A stretch of DNA of 64,000 nucleotides, taken from Microbacterium sp. GTDB lineage: Bacteria; Actinomycetota; Actinomycetes; Actinomycetales; Microbacteriaceae. The notes below the pieces were generated by a model that was not told the DNA's origin, made no database searches, and saw only the letters and a program-made list of their open reading frames with translations. This document shows positions 34,407 through 42,478 of this stretch, one piece after another (the stretch's first letter is position 1; each line of letters begins with the position of its first letter). The translations under genes and the position numbers were made by a program. The DNA is taken from contig NZ_JAPSLI010000006.1 in the NCBI RefSeq assembly GCF_031180975.1, forward strand, positions 62,001-126,000, written 5' to 3'.

Positions 34407-34933
34407 ATCCCTTGGCCCTCAAAACTTGCCCATTTCGTATCCAAACCATGCGCCTCGAGGGCATCCTGGACGCGCAGGAACAGAGCCCAATTGTATGCGT
34501 TCTGATATATTTCATCATCTTCGAGCACATTATCTGCCGCTCCACTGTACGCCGCGCCATCCAGAATGTCGGCCGTATCTAAACGCAGCCCCGTAAGCGC
34601 GTCCCGAATTACCTCATTTGCCTCATCGGGTGCGCCTTGAACATTGCCGATCCGCCTCTCGCAGGATGCACCGCTCGGAAGCTCGTAATGCAATACCGCA
34701 AGAGGCTCTTCCTCCGCCCATCCGCTCCAGATGCCACTCGCAGCAGCAGCTGCCATCCCGCCGCCACTAATCAACACGGCGACGAGCGTTCCGATTGCGA
34801 GGCGCCTAGATCGGAAGCGACGCCCAGGCGCAGAGTGGTTCGCCATCCTCGTCGCTGCGAGGCGCTGCTCCGGGCTGAGCGGAGCTGCGGGGTCGGCCGC
34901 GCTCAAAAGCTGATCCAAGTGGTCAGGTAACAA
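34397..34933 (-). CDS. Single-pass membrane protein, probable regulator of the adjacent sigma factor
   Basis: A 178-residue protein: a cytoplasmic N-terminus of about 44 residues with LLSAADPAAPLSPEQRLAATRM, one membrane helix at about 46-65 (IGTLVAVLISGGGMAAAAA) and an acidic outer domain of about 110 residues with two cysteines (SCERR, GICQ). No zinc-binding HxxxCxxC anti-sigma motif is present. Size, topology and 10-nt overlap with a sigma gene suggest an anti-sigma factor of unusual sequence; that is inference. The start is TTG, directly behind GAGGAGAC. It precedes the sigma gene, opposite to the usual order. Confidence 0.7.
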   Translation of the reverse strand: MLPDHLDQLLSAADPAAPLSPEQRLAATRMANHSAPGRRFRSRRLAIGTLVAVLISGGGMAAAAASGIWSGWAEEEPLAVLHYELPSGASCERRIGNVQGAPDEANEVIRDALTGLRLDTADILDGAAYSGAADNVLEDDEIYQNAYNWALFLRVQDALEAHGLDTKWASFEGQGICQ

Positions 34934-35055
34934 GTCTCCTCGAACGTAGTCGTCCTATCCCGTACATTCCCGGATGACGTCGAATCGTCCACAGGTATTG
35001 CACACCGAGCACGAGTCTTGCGACGCACGCAGAGACGACGAAACCTCGCTCGAGC

Positions 35056-35096
35056 CCGTTCGAGGTGCGCACGCTGCGCGTCACGCGCTGAGCGCC
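35056..35096 (+). repeat. Right 41-bp direct repeat (copy of GH38 3' end)
   Basis: Copy of 32853-32893 with 39 of 41 identical bases, encoding the orphan tail PFEVRTLRVTR and a stop. It is followed at once by a terminator hairpin. Confidence 0.9.
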
Positions 35097-35118
35097 GCGG
35101 GGGCTCCGCAGCCCCCGC
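35097..35118 (+). terminator. Terminator hairpin behind the displaced GH38 end
   Basis: A perfect 9-bp stem GCGGGGGCT/AGCCCCCGC with a CCGC loop directly follows the right 41-bp repeat. It would terminate GH38 transcription if the island were absent. The 304 bp at 34934-35237 otherwise hold the right repeat, the LacI promoter and operators, and no further gene. Confidence 0.7.
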
Positions 35119-35148
35119 CGATGTAACGGTGTGATAACGGGCTTTGCG

Positions 35149-35224
35149 TCAACGCGTTTGACGTTCCTAGCGTCGCATCAAACGTTTGACGACGCGGGTG
35201 GAGAACCTCTCGTCAAACGATTGA
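35149..35224 (+). promoter_or_regulatory. Three LacI-type operators around a promoter
   Basis: The perfect palindrome TCAAACGTTTGA (35178-35189) is flanked by TCAACGCGTTTGA (35149-35161) and TCAAACGATTGA (35213-35224). A TAGCGT hexamer at 35168 could be the -10 element between the first two sites; TTGACG at 35158 overlaps the first. The third site ends just before the ribosome-binding site of the regulator gene. Autoregulation by the LacI protein is the natural reading. Confidence 0.8.
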
Positions 35225-35237
35225 TGAAGGAGTCGCC

Positions 35238-36263
35238 GTGATCACACTGAAGGACCTGGCCGCAGCCGTCGGCGTGTCGCCGTCGGCGGTCTCCCTCGTG
35301 CTGAACGACCTGCACCGCGGGCGGGTGAACGAGAAGACGGCGGCGCGCGTCCGCGAGATGGCGGACAGCATGGGATACGTACCGAACGCGCTCGCACGCG
35401 GTCTGCGCACGAAGAGGACGCACACCGTAGGCGTCTTGTCGGACGGGGTCGCCAGCGTGCCGTTCGCCGGCCGGATGCTGGAGGGCGTCCAGTCCGCGGC
35501 CTGGGAGGCCGGCTACCTCGCGATGATCATCGACACGACGAACCGCGCTGAGCTCACCGATCAGTCCTCCAAGTCCCTGCTGCAGCGCGACATCGAGGCC
35601 ATGATCCTCGCGGCCGATTACCACCGCACCGTCGGTCTCACGGCCGTTCCGCCCGCGATGCCCGTCGTCGTCCTCAACGGCGTCCCTGCGGATGGTTCGG
35701 CCGCGGACAGCGTCGTACCGGACGAAGCGGGCGGCGCTCATTCGGCGGTAAGCAGCCTGCTCCAGGCGGGGCACCGGCGCATCGCCTTCTGCGTCGTCGG
35801 CGGGGATCGTTTCATCGCCTCCCGGCTGCGTCACGACGGCTACCGGCAGGCGCTCGTCGAGCACGGAGTCGACGAAGACGCGAGCCTGGTGGTCGAGGTC
35901 CCCGATCCGAGCACCACGCACGCCTACGAACCCGTGCGCCGCCTCTTGGAGCGCCCGGACCGTCCGACGGCCGTCTTCTGCTTCTCGGACCAGATCGCCT
36001 TCGCCGTGTATCAGGCGAGCGACGATCTCGGGATCCGAATCCCGGAGGATCTCTCGGTCATCGGCTTCGACGATCAGGAATTCATCGCCGACGCCCTGCG
36101 GCCAGGTCTCACCACGGTGCGCCTGCCGCATTACGCGATGGGCGCATGGGCGGCGCGGCGCGCGATCGAACGACTCCACGGTGACGCTCAGGGTCCCGCG
36201 ATCGGCGTCACCGTTCCGTGTCCACTGATCGAACGGGGATCGGTGGCTCCGCCACCTCGCTGA
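35238..36263 (+). CDS. LacI-family transcriptional regulator
   Basis: A 341-residue regulator. The DNA-binding helix-turn-helix is in ITLKDLAAAVGVSPSAVSLVLND, and the hinge helix in ALARGLRTKRT near residue 57. The periplasmic-binding-protein-like effector domain covers 60-341 with HTVGVLSDGVASVPFAG, RIAFCVVGGDRFIASRLRHDGY and ISVIGFDDQEFIADALRPGLTTVRLP-type (quoted in parts: LSVIGFDDQEF, LTTVRLP) elements. The effector is probably a sugar taken up by the transporter downstream. GTG start with AAGGAG 7 nt upstream. It precedes the transport genes by 95 bp without a terminator, so one autoregulated operon is plausible. Confidence 0.92.
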   Translation: MITLKDLAAAVGVSPSAVSLVLNDLHRGRVNEKTAARVREMADSMGYVPNALARGLRTKRTHTVGVLSDGVASVPFAGRMLEGVQSAAWEAGYLAMIIDTTNRAELTDQSSKSLLQRDIEAMILAADYHRTVGLTAVPPAMPVVVLNGVPADGSAADSVVPDEAGGAHSAVSSLLQAGHRRIAFCVVGGDRFIASRLRHDGYRQALVEHGVDEDASLVVEVPDPSTTHAYEPVRRLLERPDRPTAVFCFSDQIAFAVYQASDDLGIRIPEDLSVIGFDDQEFIADALRPGLTTVRLPHYAMGAWAARRAIERLHGDAQGPAIGVTVPCPLIERGSVAPPPR

Positions 36264-36358
36264 CCCGCACGTCGAGACATCCCCACAACCTCCGGCGCTC
36301 GAGGGCGCCGGTACCCGGCGCGCCCTGGCGCGCGCACCACATCCAACGGAGGAAACAC

Positions 36359-37690
36359 ATGGCAACCATCACGCGCACGGCGCTAAGGGTTGCGGTCGGC
36401 ATCGCCGCCACCGCAGCCACAGCGCTCTCCCTGACGGCCTGCGGGGGCTCTGGCGGCGAGCCAGGCGGCGAGGGGGACGGCACCTTCACGATCCTGCAGT
36501 ACGAGAACCCCGAGACGGCGCAGGGCCAAGGCTGGCAGCTCGCTCTGGAGATCTTCAAGAAGAAGCATCCGGACGTCAAGGTCGACTTCCAGACGACCAG
36601 CTTCGACGCGATGCGCCAGAACGCGAAGATCACGCTCACCGGCGATGATGTCCCCGACGTCATCGAGTTCAACAAGGGCAATGCCGACGGAGGCCAGCTC
36701 GCCGGCCAGGGGCTGCTCGCCCCTCTCACCGAGCAGGTGAAGAAGTACGGGTGGGACGAGAAGGTCAAGGGCTCCATGCAGGCCTTCGCCCAGTACGACG
36801 AGCAGGGGCTGGCGGGCTCGGGCGACTGGTACGGCGTCCCGAACATCGGCGAGTACGTGATGTTCTACTACAACAAGGACCTCTTCGCGCAGGCGGGCAT
36901 CACCGAGGAGCCCACCACCCTCGAGGAGTTCGAGGCGGCGATGGACAAGCTGCTCGCGATCGGCGTCACCCCGATCTCGTCCTCGGCGTCCACCAGTCAG
37001 GGCTTCAACCAGATGTGGGTCTGGTACTCGCTGGTCGCCGCGGAGGCCGACCGCACCGCGATCGACGACTTCATGTTCCTACGCGAGCCGGTCGACTTCT
37101 CGAAGGACCCGTGGAAGGCGGGGGCCGACCGCTTCCAGGAGTGGATCGACAAGGGCTACGTCGGCGAACAGCTCGGCGGACTGAACTTCGAGCAGGCGAC
37201 GGTGAACTTCCTCAGCGGCGAGAAGGCCATGCTGATCTGGAACCAGGGCGAGTTCTTCCGCATCCGCGAGCAGGCGACGTTCGACTGGGACTACTTCACG
37301 CTGCCCGGCGCGAACATGCAGATGGGCTCCAGCGGACACCTGTGGGGCGTTCCGGCGAACGCGAAGAACAAGGAGCTCGCCTACGACTGGATCGACATCA
37401 CCCTCAGCGAAGAGGTGCAGAACAAGATCGGACAGCTGGGCGGCCTGCCGCTCGCCGGCGACGCCTCCACGATTGAGGACGACCTCACCCGCGAGTACAC
37501 GGAGCGCTTCAACGAGCTCGTCGAGGCCGACACCCTCGCCTTCTACCCGGACTACCCGGTCCCCGGCTTCCTGGACTTCATCCAGTCGCACATGCAGGCG
37601 ATGTCGAACCGCAACGAGACGGCGGACGAGTACACCGAAGAGCTGCAGAAGTTTTACGACGAGGGCCGCGAAGCCGCGCTCGCCGGCTGA
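36359..37690 (+). CDS. Carbohydrate ABC transporter substrate-binding lipoprotein
   Basis: A 443-residue extracellular binding protein of the sugar (family 1) group. The signal sequence with lipobox LTAC (Cys near residue 26) is followed by a Gly-rich linker and the mature domain with QLALEIFKKKHPDVKVDFQT, GVPNIGEYVMFYYNKDLFAQ, FLSGEKAMLIWNQGEFF and AYDWIDITLSEEVQNKIGQ. GGAGG lies 6 nt before the ATG. It binds an unidentified oligosaccharide or glycoside at the cell surface. A strong stem-loop behind the gene probably keeps its level above that of the permeases. Confidence 0.93.
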   Translation: MATITRTALRVAVGIAATAATALSLTACGGSGGEPGGEGDGTFTILQYENPETAQGQGWQLALEIFKKKHPDVKVDFQTTSFDAMRQNAKITLTGDDVPDVIEFNKGNADGGQLAGQGLLAPLTEQVKKYGWDEKVKGSMQAFAQYDEQGLAGSGDWYGVPNIGEYVMFYYNKDLFAQAGITEEPTTLEEFEAAMDKLLAIGVTPISSSASTSQGFNQMWVWYSLVAAEADRTAIDDFMFLREPVDFSKDPWKAGADRFQEWIDKGYVGEQLGGLNFEQATVNFLSGEKAMLIWNQGEFFRIREQATFDWDYFTLPGANMQMGSSGHLWGVPANAKNKELAYDWIDITLSEEVQNKIGQLGGLPLAGDASTIEDDLTREYTERFNELVEADTLAFYPDYPVPGFLDFIQSHMQAMSNRNETADEYTEELQKFYDEGREAALAG

Positions 37691-37696
37691 ACGCCC

Positions 37697-37724
37697 GCGG
37701 GGCCGCCCGTCAGGGCGGCCCCGC
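37697..37724 (+). terminator. Intercistronic stem-loop behind the binding-protein gene
   Basis: A perfect 12-bp stem GCGGGGCCGCCC/GGGCGGCCCCGC with a GTCA loop lies 6 nt after the stop and 35 nt before the first permease. It has no U-run, so it may act as partial terminator or as 3' protection of the binding-protein mRNA. Confidence 0.7.
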
Positions 37725-37759
37725 TCCCACCCGGTCTGATCCTCCCGAAGGAGACATCG

Positions 37760-38686
37760 ATGTCGACGGCAGCCACCAGACGCCGACCGCTGGAGCGGCG
37801 CGGCGCGTACTGGCTCTACCTGATCCCGCTCGCGGCCGGCTTCCTGGCCGTGGTCGCCATACCGTTCGCGATGAACATCTACACGAGCCTCTTCCACTGG
37901 AAGGGAGGGCTCGCCCCGATGCGCTGGGCGGGCCTGGAGAACTACACCGACCTGTTCGCCGACGATTCGTTCTGGCGTTCGTTCCAGAACACCCTCGCCA
38001 TGATCATGGCCATCACCGTGATCCCGACCATAATCGGCATCCTGCTGGCAGCGCTGCTGTTCGACTACCTGGGCCGCAAGTTCGGCGACAACGTCATCGC
38101 GGTGCTCCGGGCGACGTACTACCTGCCCCAGGTGCTGCCCATCGCCGTCGCCGGGTTCCTGTGGGCCTGGATCCTGGATACCCAGAACGGGTCGATCAAC
38201 CTGTTCCTGAAGTCCATCGGCACCGCCAGTCTTCCCGACTGGCTCGGCGACTCACGGCTCGCGATCTTCGGGGTGATGCTCATGCTGATCTGGCTGCAGA
38301 TCGGCTACCCGGTGGTGATCTTCATGTCGGCGCTGCAGCGGGTCGACCCAGAGCTGTACGAGGCGGCGGAGCTCGACGGCGCCGGCTGGTGGCGCCGCTT
38401 CGAGGCCATCACGATCCCGCAGATCCGCCCGGAGATCTTCGTCGTCGTGCTGACCGCGACCATCGCGGCGCTGAAGGTGTTCGCCCCGATCCTCATCCTG
38501 ACCGGCGGCGGCCCTGAGGAGTCCACGATCGTGCCGTCGTACTACGCCTACCGCAACTTCTTCGAGCTGTCCCGCGTCGGGTACGGCTCGGCCATCGCCA
38601 CTGTCATGTCGGTGGTCATCTTCATCGTCGCCGCGGTGATGCTGTGGTGGCAGCACCGCGAGAACCGGAATGAGGCCCGATCGTGA
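37760..38686 (+). CDS. Carbohydrate ABC transporter permease (MalF-type)
   Basis: A 308-residue inner-membrane permease with six predicted helices. The first begins in YWLYLIPLAAGFLAVVAIPF; the EAA loop EAAELDGAGWWRRFEAITIPQIRPE near residue 200 is split here into EAAELDGAGWWRRF and ITIPQIRPE and couples to an ATPase. No ATPase gene is found in this locus, so a shared MsmK-type ATPase encoded elsewhere is expected. A GAAGGAG lies 7-8 nt before the ATG. The stop overlaps the second permease start by 4 nt. Confidence 0.93.
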   Translation: MSTAATRRRPLERRGAYWLYLIPLAAGFLAVVAIPFAMNIYTSLFHWKGGLAPMRWAGLENYTDLFADDSFWRSFQNTLAMIMAITVIPTIIGILLAALLFDYLGRKFGDNVIAVLRATYYLPQVLPIAVAGFLWAWILDTQNGSINLFLKSIGTASLPDWLGDSRLAIFGVMLMLIWLQIGYPVVIFMSALQRVDPELYEAAELDGAGWWRRFEAITIPQIRPEIFVVVLTATIAALKVFAPILILTGGGPEESTIVPSYYAYRNFFELSRVGYGSAIATVMSVVIFIVAAVMLWWQHRENRNEARS

Positions 38687-39576
38687 GCACGACACGCGTG
38701 ATCACCACCTCCCGCACGAGCACCGCTCCCACGTCGACGCCGATCCGAAACATCCGGCGCACGCCGATGAACTGGCTGCTGCTGGGGCTGGCGATCCTGG
38801 TCGCCGTCGCGATGGCATCGCCGTTCCTGCTGCTGGCGCTCAACGCGTTCAAAACGGGCGCCGACTACTCCACGCACGGACCGCTGGCGTGGCCGACGAC
38901 CTTCACGTTCGACGCCTTCACCGGCTACCTGCAGCGCGTCGACTTCGTGCGTGCATTGTGGAACTCGGTGCTCAGCTCCGCGGTGATCGCGTTCGCCGGC
39001 ACCGGCCTCGCCCTGCTGGCCTCGTACGCCATCGGCATCGGCAGGATCAAGGCGAACACGGCGATCACGGCCGTCCTGCTCATCGCCACGATGATCCCGC
39101 ACGAGGCGCTGATCTACCCGCTCTTCTACGGGGCGCAGGCGACGAAGACCCTGAACACGATCTGGTCGATCGTGATCGTCTTCACCCTGCTGTACGCCGC
39201 GTTCGGCACGTACATCCTGTCCAGCGTCATGTCGACCTTCCCGCGCGCCGTGCTGGAAGCCGCCGCCATCGACGGCGCCGGTCGCTGGCGGATCCTCTGG
39301 CAGGTGGTCTTCCCGATCGTCCGGCCGACGCTGTCGGTGCTGGTCGTGTTCACCTTCATCTGGAGTTGGAACGAGTTCTACATCCCGTTGATCCTGCTCT
39401 CCGACCCGGCGGCGCAGACGGTGCCGATCGCCCTGTCGACCCTGCGCGGACAGCATTCGATCGACATCACGGTCATCAACGCCGGTTCACTGCTGTCGCT
39501 GTTGCCGACGGTGGTGTTCTTCTTCCTGTTCCAGCGCACGATCAGCCGCGGTGTCTCTGCCGGCGCAGTGAAGTGA
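38683..39576 (+). CDS. Carbohydrate ABC transporter permease (MalG-type)
   Basis: A 297-residue permease. A Ser/Thr/Arg-rich N-terminus of about 28 residues precedes six helices; the EAA motif VLEAAAIDGAGRWRILWQVVF near residue 188 (parts: EAAAIDGAGRW, ILWQVVFP) and IWSWNEFYIPLILL near 225 are typical of the MalG partner. Together with the upstream gene it forms the membrane channel. GTG start overlapping the previous stop (GTGA). Confidence 0.93.
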   Translation: MSTTRVITTSRTSTAPTSTPIRNIRRTPMNWLLLGLAILVAVAMASPFLLLALNAFKTGADYSTHGPLAWPTTFTFDAFTGYLQRVDFVRALWNSVLSSAVIAFAGTGLALLASYAIGIGRIKANTAITAVLLIATMIPHEALIYPLFYGAQATKTLNTIWSIVIVFTLLYAAFGTYILSSVMSTFPRAVLEAAAIDGAGRWRILWQVVFPIVRPTLSVLVVFTFIWSWNEFYIPLILLSDPAAQTVPIALSTLRGQHSIDITVINAGSLLSLLPTVVFFFLFQRTISRGVSAGAVK

Positions 39577-39613
39577 CCGCATCCGCCCCCGACCTCCGAA
39601 GGAAAGAGAGAGA

Positions 39614-40711
39614 ATGACCACTCCGTGGAACCGTCTACGCAATGACGGGACCCTGCGCAGCCACGCCATCAACGCTGAGAACCCGAAGGGCGAGGTCGGT
39701 GCGGCCGGCTCGGCGAGTTCGAACCTGGGACCGGGGCGCAAGGGCAGCGCCTGGTACGACCTTCCGGCGGGCAGCACGCTGACCCTCGCCGAGATCGAGG
39801 GGTCGGGCGTCATCCGACACATCTGGATGACGATCACCGACAGGACCGAGGCCGGGCCGTTCGTGCTGCGCGACGTGATCCTCCGCGCGTACTGGGACGG
39901 CTCGGATCATCCGCAGGTGGAGGTGCCGCTGGGCGACTTCTTCTGCAACGGCTTCGGGACCCGCGCTCTGGTCACGTCGGAACCGATCGTGGTCGCACCG
40001 ACCGGCGGGATGAACTCGTACTTCCCGATGCCGTTCCGAAGCGGCGCCCGGATCGAGCTCGTGAGCGAGCACGCCGGGGACATCCAGGGCGTGTTCTTCC
40101 AGATCGACTACACCCTCGGCGACGACTTCGCGCAGTGGCCCGGCTACTTCCACGCGCAGTGGCGCCGCAGCAACGGCACGACGGCGCTGGGCGAGGACCA
40201 TGTCATCGTCGACGGCATCGCCGGCTCCGGCACTTATGTCGGGACGTATGTGGCGCTCGCCTCCCTCCAGCGCTTCTGGTGGGGCGAGGGAGAGGTGAAG
40301 TTCTTCGTCGACGGGGACACCGACCTCCCGACGCTGTGCAGCACCGGACTCGAGGACTACGCCGGGGGTGCGTGGGGCTTCCAGAACGGCCTGCATCCGG
40401 ATCCGGAGCCGCTGCCGATCACCTTCAGCGCCCCGTACTTCGGGTACCCGTTCGCCAGCGCCACCGACACCACCAAGGCCTCGGACTTCTGGACGCCGAT
40501 GCTTCCCATGCACGGCATGTACCGCTGGCACCTGCCCGACCCGATCTTCTTCCGGGAGAGCCTGAGGGTCACTCTGCAGCAGATCGGCACCTGGTCGCAC
40601 GGACTGTTCGAACGGTCGGACGACATCTCCACGACGGCGTATTGGTATCAGAACGAGATCGGTGCACCATTCCCGCAACTGCCGGGGGTCACCGCGCGTA
40701 CGCCGCGCTGA
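39614..40711 (+). CDS. DUF2961 protein, glycoside hydrolase family 172
   Basis: A 365-residue protein matching DUF2961/GH172. Visible elements are EGSGVIRHIWMTITDR near residue 60, ILRAYWDGSDHPQVEVPLGDFF near 85, YFPMPFRSGARIELV near 135, EGEVKFFVDGD and LCSTGLEDYAGGAWGF near 245. Characterised GH172 enzymes are trimers acting on fructofuranosides or on arabinofuranosides of arabinan; which applies here is open. No signal peptide, so it should act on imported sugar. It closes the LacI-transporter operon, 37 nt after the permease, with GGAAAGAGAG before the ATG. Confidence 0.9.
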   Translation: MTTPWNRLRNDGTLRSHAINAENPKGEVGAAGSASSNLGPGRKGSAWYDLPAGSTLTLAEIEGSGVIRHIWMTITDRTEAGPFVLRDVILRAYWDGSDHPQVEVPLGDFFCNGFGTRALVTSEPIVVAPTGGMNSYFPMPFRSGARIELVSEHAGDIQGVFFQIDYTLGDDFAQWPGYFHAQWRRSNGTTALGEDHVIVDGIAGSGTYVGTYVALASLQRFWWGEGEVKFFVDGDTDLPTLCSTGLEDYAGGAWGFQNGLHPDPEPLPITFSAPYFGYPFASATDTTKASDFWTPMLPMHGMYRWHLPDPIFFRESLRVTLQQIGTWSHGLFERSDDISTTAYWYQNEIGAPFPQLPGVTARTPR

Positions 40712-40824
40712 GACGCCGGCATGCTGATGGACGCGACGGGCTCACCGCCTGACAGCATCCCGCCCTCGAGTGCACCGCACCGCGCCGGCGCGGATATGCT
40801 CGCTCTCGACGAGAGGGGACGTCG

Positions 40825-42459
40825 ATGAAGAGGATCCTGGCTGCAGTCGTGGCGGTCGTCGCGGCCGTTCCGCTGCTCAGCGCGTGCACACCCGGGCCCG
40901 ACCCCGAGGCGGCGAAAGCAGCGGTGGCGTACGCGCAGAAGCTGGACGCCTGGGCGGACGAGGTGGCGACGGCCGCCGCTGACGCGAAGACGTGGACCGC
41001 CGCGGAGATCGAGGCCGCCGGAGACGGTGAGATGCCGTACGAGGAGAAGGGCGTTGGCGCGGTTCTCGACGAGGTGCCGACCCTGAAGAAGTTCGACGCC
41101 GACGTCGCAGAACGGACCCCGGAGTACCGGAAGGCCGCGAAGGTGGCCGCCGCGGTCGAGGTGGCCACCGACGAGCTCAAGGGATTGGAGCCCGAATCGC
41201 TGCAGCAGCTGCGGCAGGCCGCGTTCTACGCCTACTGGGTCGTCGCCGACCTGTACTACAACACCCTCGGCGGCCCGGCCGCCGCGCGTCGCAGAGCGGA
41301 TGCCGAGTCGTACGACTACCTGGACGACGATCGCAAGGCGAACGCCATCACGCGCGCTGCTGCCCTGGCGTTCGCCGAGGAGCGGGGGAAGCTGCTGGAT
41401 GTCGCGATCGACAGCATCCAGAGCACCGAGAAGACCAGCGGCGAGGTCGTCATACCCGACACACCACTCGGCCGTTCCGCCGGTGCGTTCATCGTCGACT
41501 GGTTGAAGGAGGAGCGCGCGTTCCAGGCCGACGCCGTCGAGACGCTGTCGGCATTCGACGCGGTCGGCGACGTCTACCGGCCGTTCTGGCCGTTCGCGAA
41601 CATCAACGCCGCCTTCCGCGTTCCCGCCGACGAGGCGGGACGGATCCGCCCGCTGCTGGTCACCGTGCTGTCCACCCTCGCCGACTCGCTCGGCGGGGGT
41701 GACGGCTCGCCGACGGCATCCGGCTCCCCCACGGCATCCGCTTCGCCCGCAGCATCCGGCTCGCCCGCGGCATCCGCGACACCTACCGCGACCCCGACGG
41801 CGTCGCCGAGCGCGGCCGCGCCCGCCGAGGTCGCGTCGGCGGGGGACGTGTACCGCAAGCTGCTCATCGACGGCTACATCCCGTGGAACGACGCCAAGGA
41901 GAGCCAGGACGCCGTCGTGAGCCGCCTCTGGATGCTGTGGCGCATCCGCGAGCTGGACCAGACGCCCGACCGCGCCTACGCGGCCGCCCGCACGATGCTG
42001 CTCGAGGAGCTCGACCGCAGCACGGAGGACACGGCGGTCGACTTCCGGCCGGGATTCAACCGGATGCTGCGGATGCTCGAACTGCACTCGGAGCTCTTCC
42101 GTCCCAGCCGTGAGCCGGCCGAGAACGAGTTCATGCTCGACGCGATGCAGGAGGCGGCCGTCTTCGCCAAGACGATGCGCACGTATCCCGTGACGGACGA
42201 GGTGGCGAAGGACTTCGACCGCCTGCTCGCCGAGTTCGGCCGCATCAACGTCGCCGTGTCGCGCGTGCTCGAGCAGACGCGCGACGCCGAGAACCCGTGG
42301 GAGCAGTACGACGCGCTCGGGGAGATCGCAGACGGCTACCAGGACGGAGCGTTCGATCTGCTGTCCACGTCCGCGACGATGCTCGACGACGACGCCGCGT
42401 TCTCGGCCCGGCTGGCGGAGCTCATCCAGGCGACCGCGCCCGGCCGGCACGGAGACTGA
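40825..42459 (+). CDS. Hypothetical lipoprotein with Ser/Thr/Ala/Pro-rich linker
   Basis: A 544-residue protein I do not recognise. MKRILAAVVAVVAAVPLLSAC is a lipoprotein signal with Cys21. The N-terminal domain (25-285) and C-terminal domain (340-544) are both mostly helical and charged, separated by a linker of repeated SPTASGSP-type units at about 292-335. The C-terminal half has RLWMLWRIRELDQTPDRAYAAAR and LHSELFRPSREPAENEFMLD. It should be anchored outside the membrane. GAGAGGGGAC precedes the ATG. It lies alone between the sugar operon and convergent glyS. Confidence 0.75.
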   Translation: MKRILAAVVAVVAAVPLLSACTPGPDPEAAKAAVAYAQKLDAWADEVATAAADAKTWTAAEIEAAGDGEMPYEEKGVGAVLDEVPTLKKFDADVAERTPEYRKAAKVAAAVEVATDELKGLEPESLQQLRQAAFYAYWVVADLYYNTLGGPAAARRRADAESYDYLDDDRKANAITRAAALAFAEERGKLLDVAIDSIQSTEKTSGEVVIPDTPLGRSAGAFIVDWLKEERAFQADAVETLSAFDAVGDVYRPFWPFANINAAFRVPADEAGRIRPLLVTVLSTLADSLGGGDGSPTASGSPTASASPAASGSPAASATPTATPTASPSAAAPAEVASAGDVYRKLLIDGYIPWNDAKESQDAVVSRLWMLWRIRELDQTPDRAYAAARTMLLEELDRSTEDTAVDFRPGFNRMLRMLELHSELFRPSREPAENEFMLDAMQEAAVFAKTMRTYPVTDEVAKDFDRLLAEFGRINVAVSRVLEQTRDAENPWEQYDALGEIADGYQDGAFDLLSTSATMLDDDAAFSARLAELIQATAPGRHGD

Positions 42460-42478
42460 CCGGACGCGATCTCGCGGC

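Larger units (their letters stand above)
32894..35055. mobile_element. Lower-GC island between 41-bp direct repeats
   Basis: About 2.16 kb with clearly lower G+C and more A/T-ending codons than the neighbours sits between the two repeat copies. It holds a secreted orphan, a membrane protein and an ECF-type sigma factor, but no integrase or transposase. The window-wide heptamer GGATGCC is absent inside. The likely native GH38 terminator lies directly behind the right repeat. Together this suggests an inserted segment; the mechanism is unknown. Confidence 0.6.
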
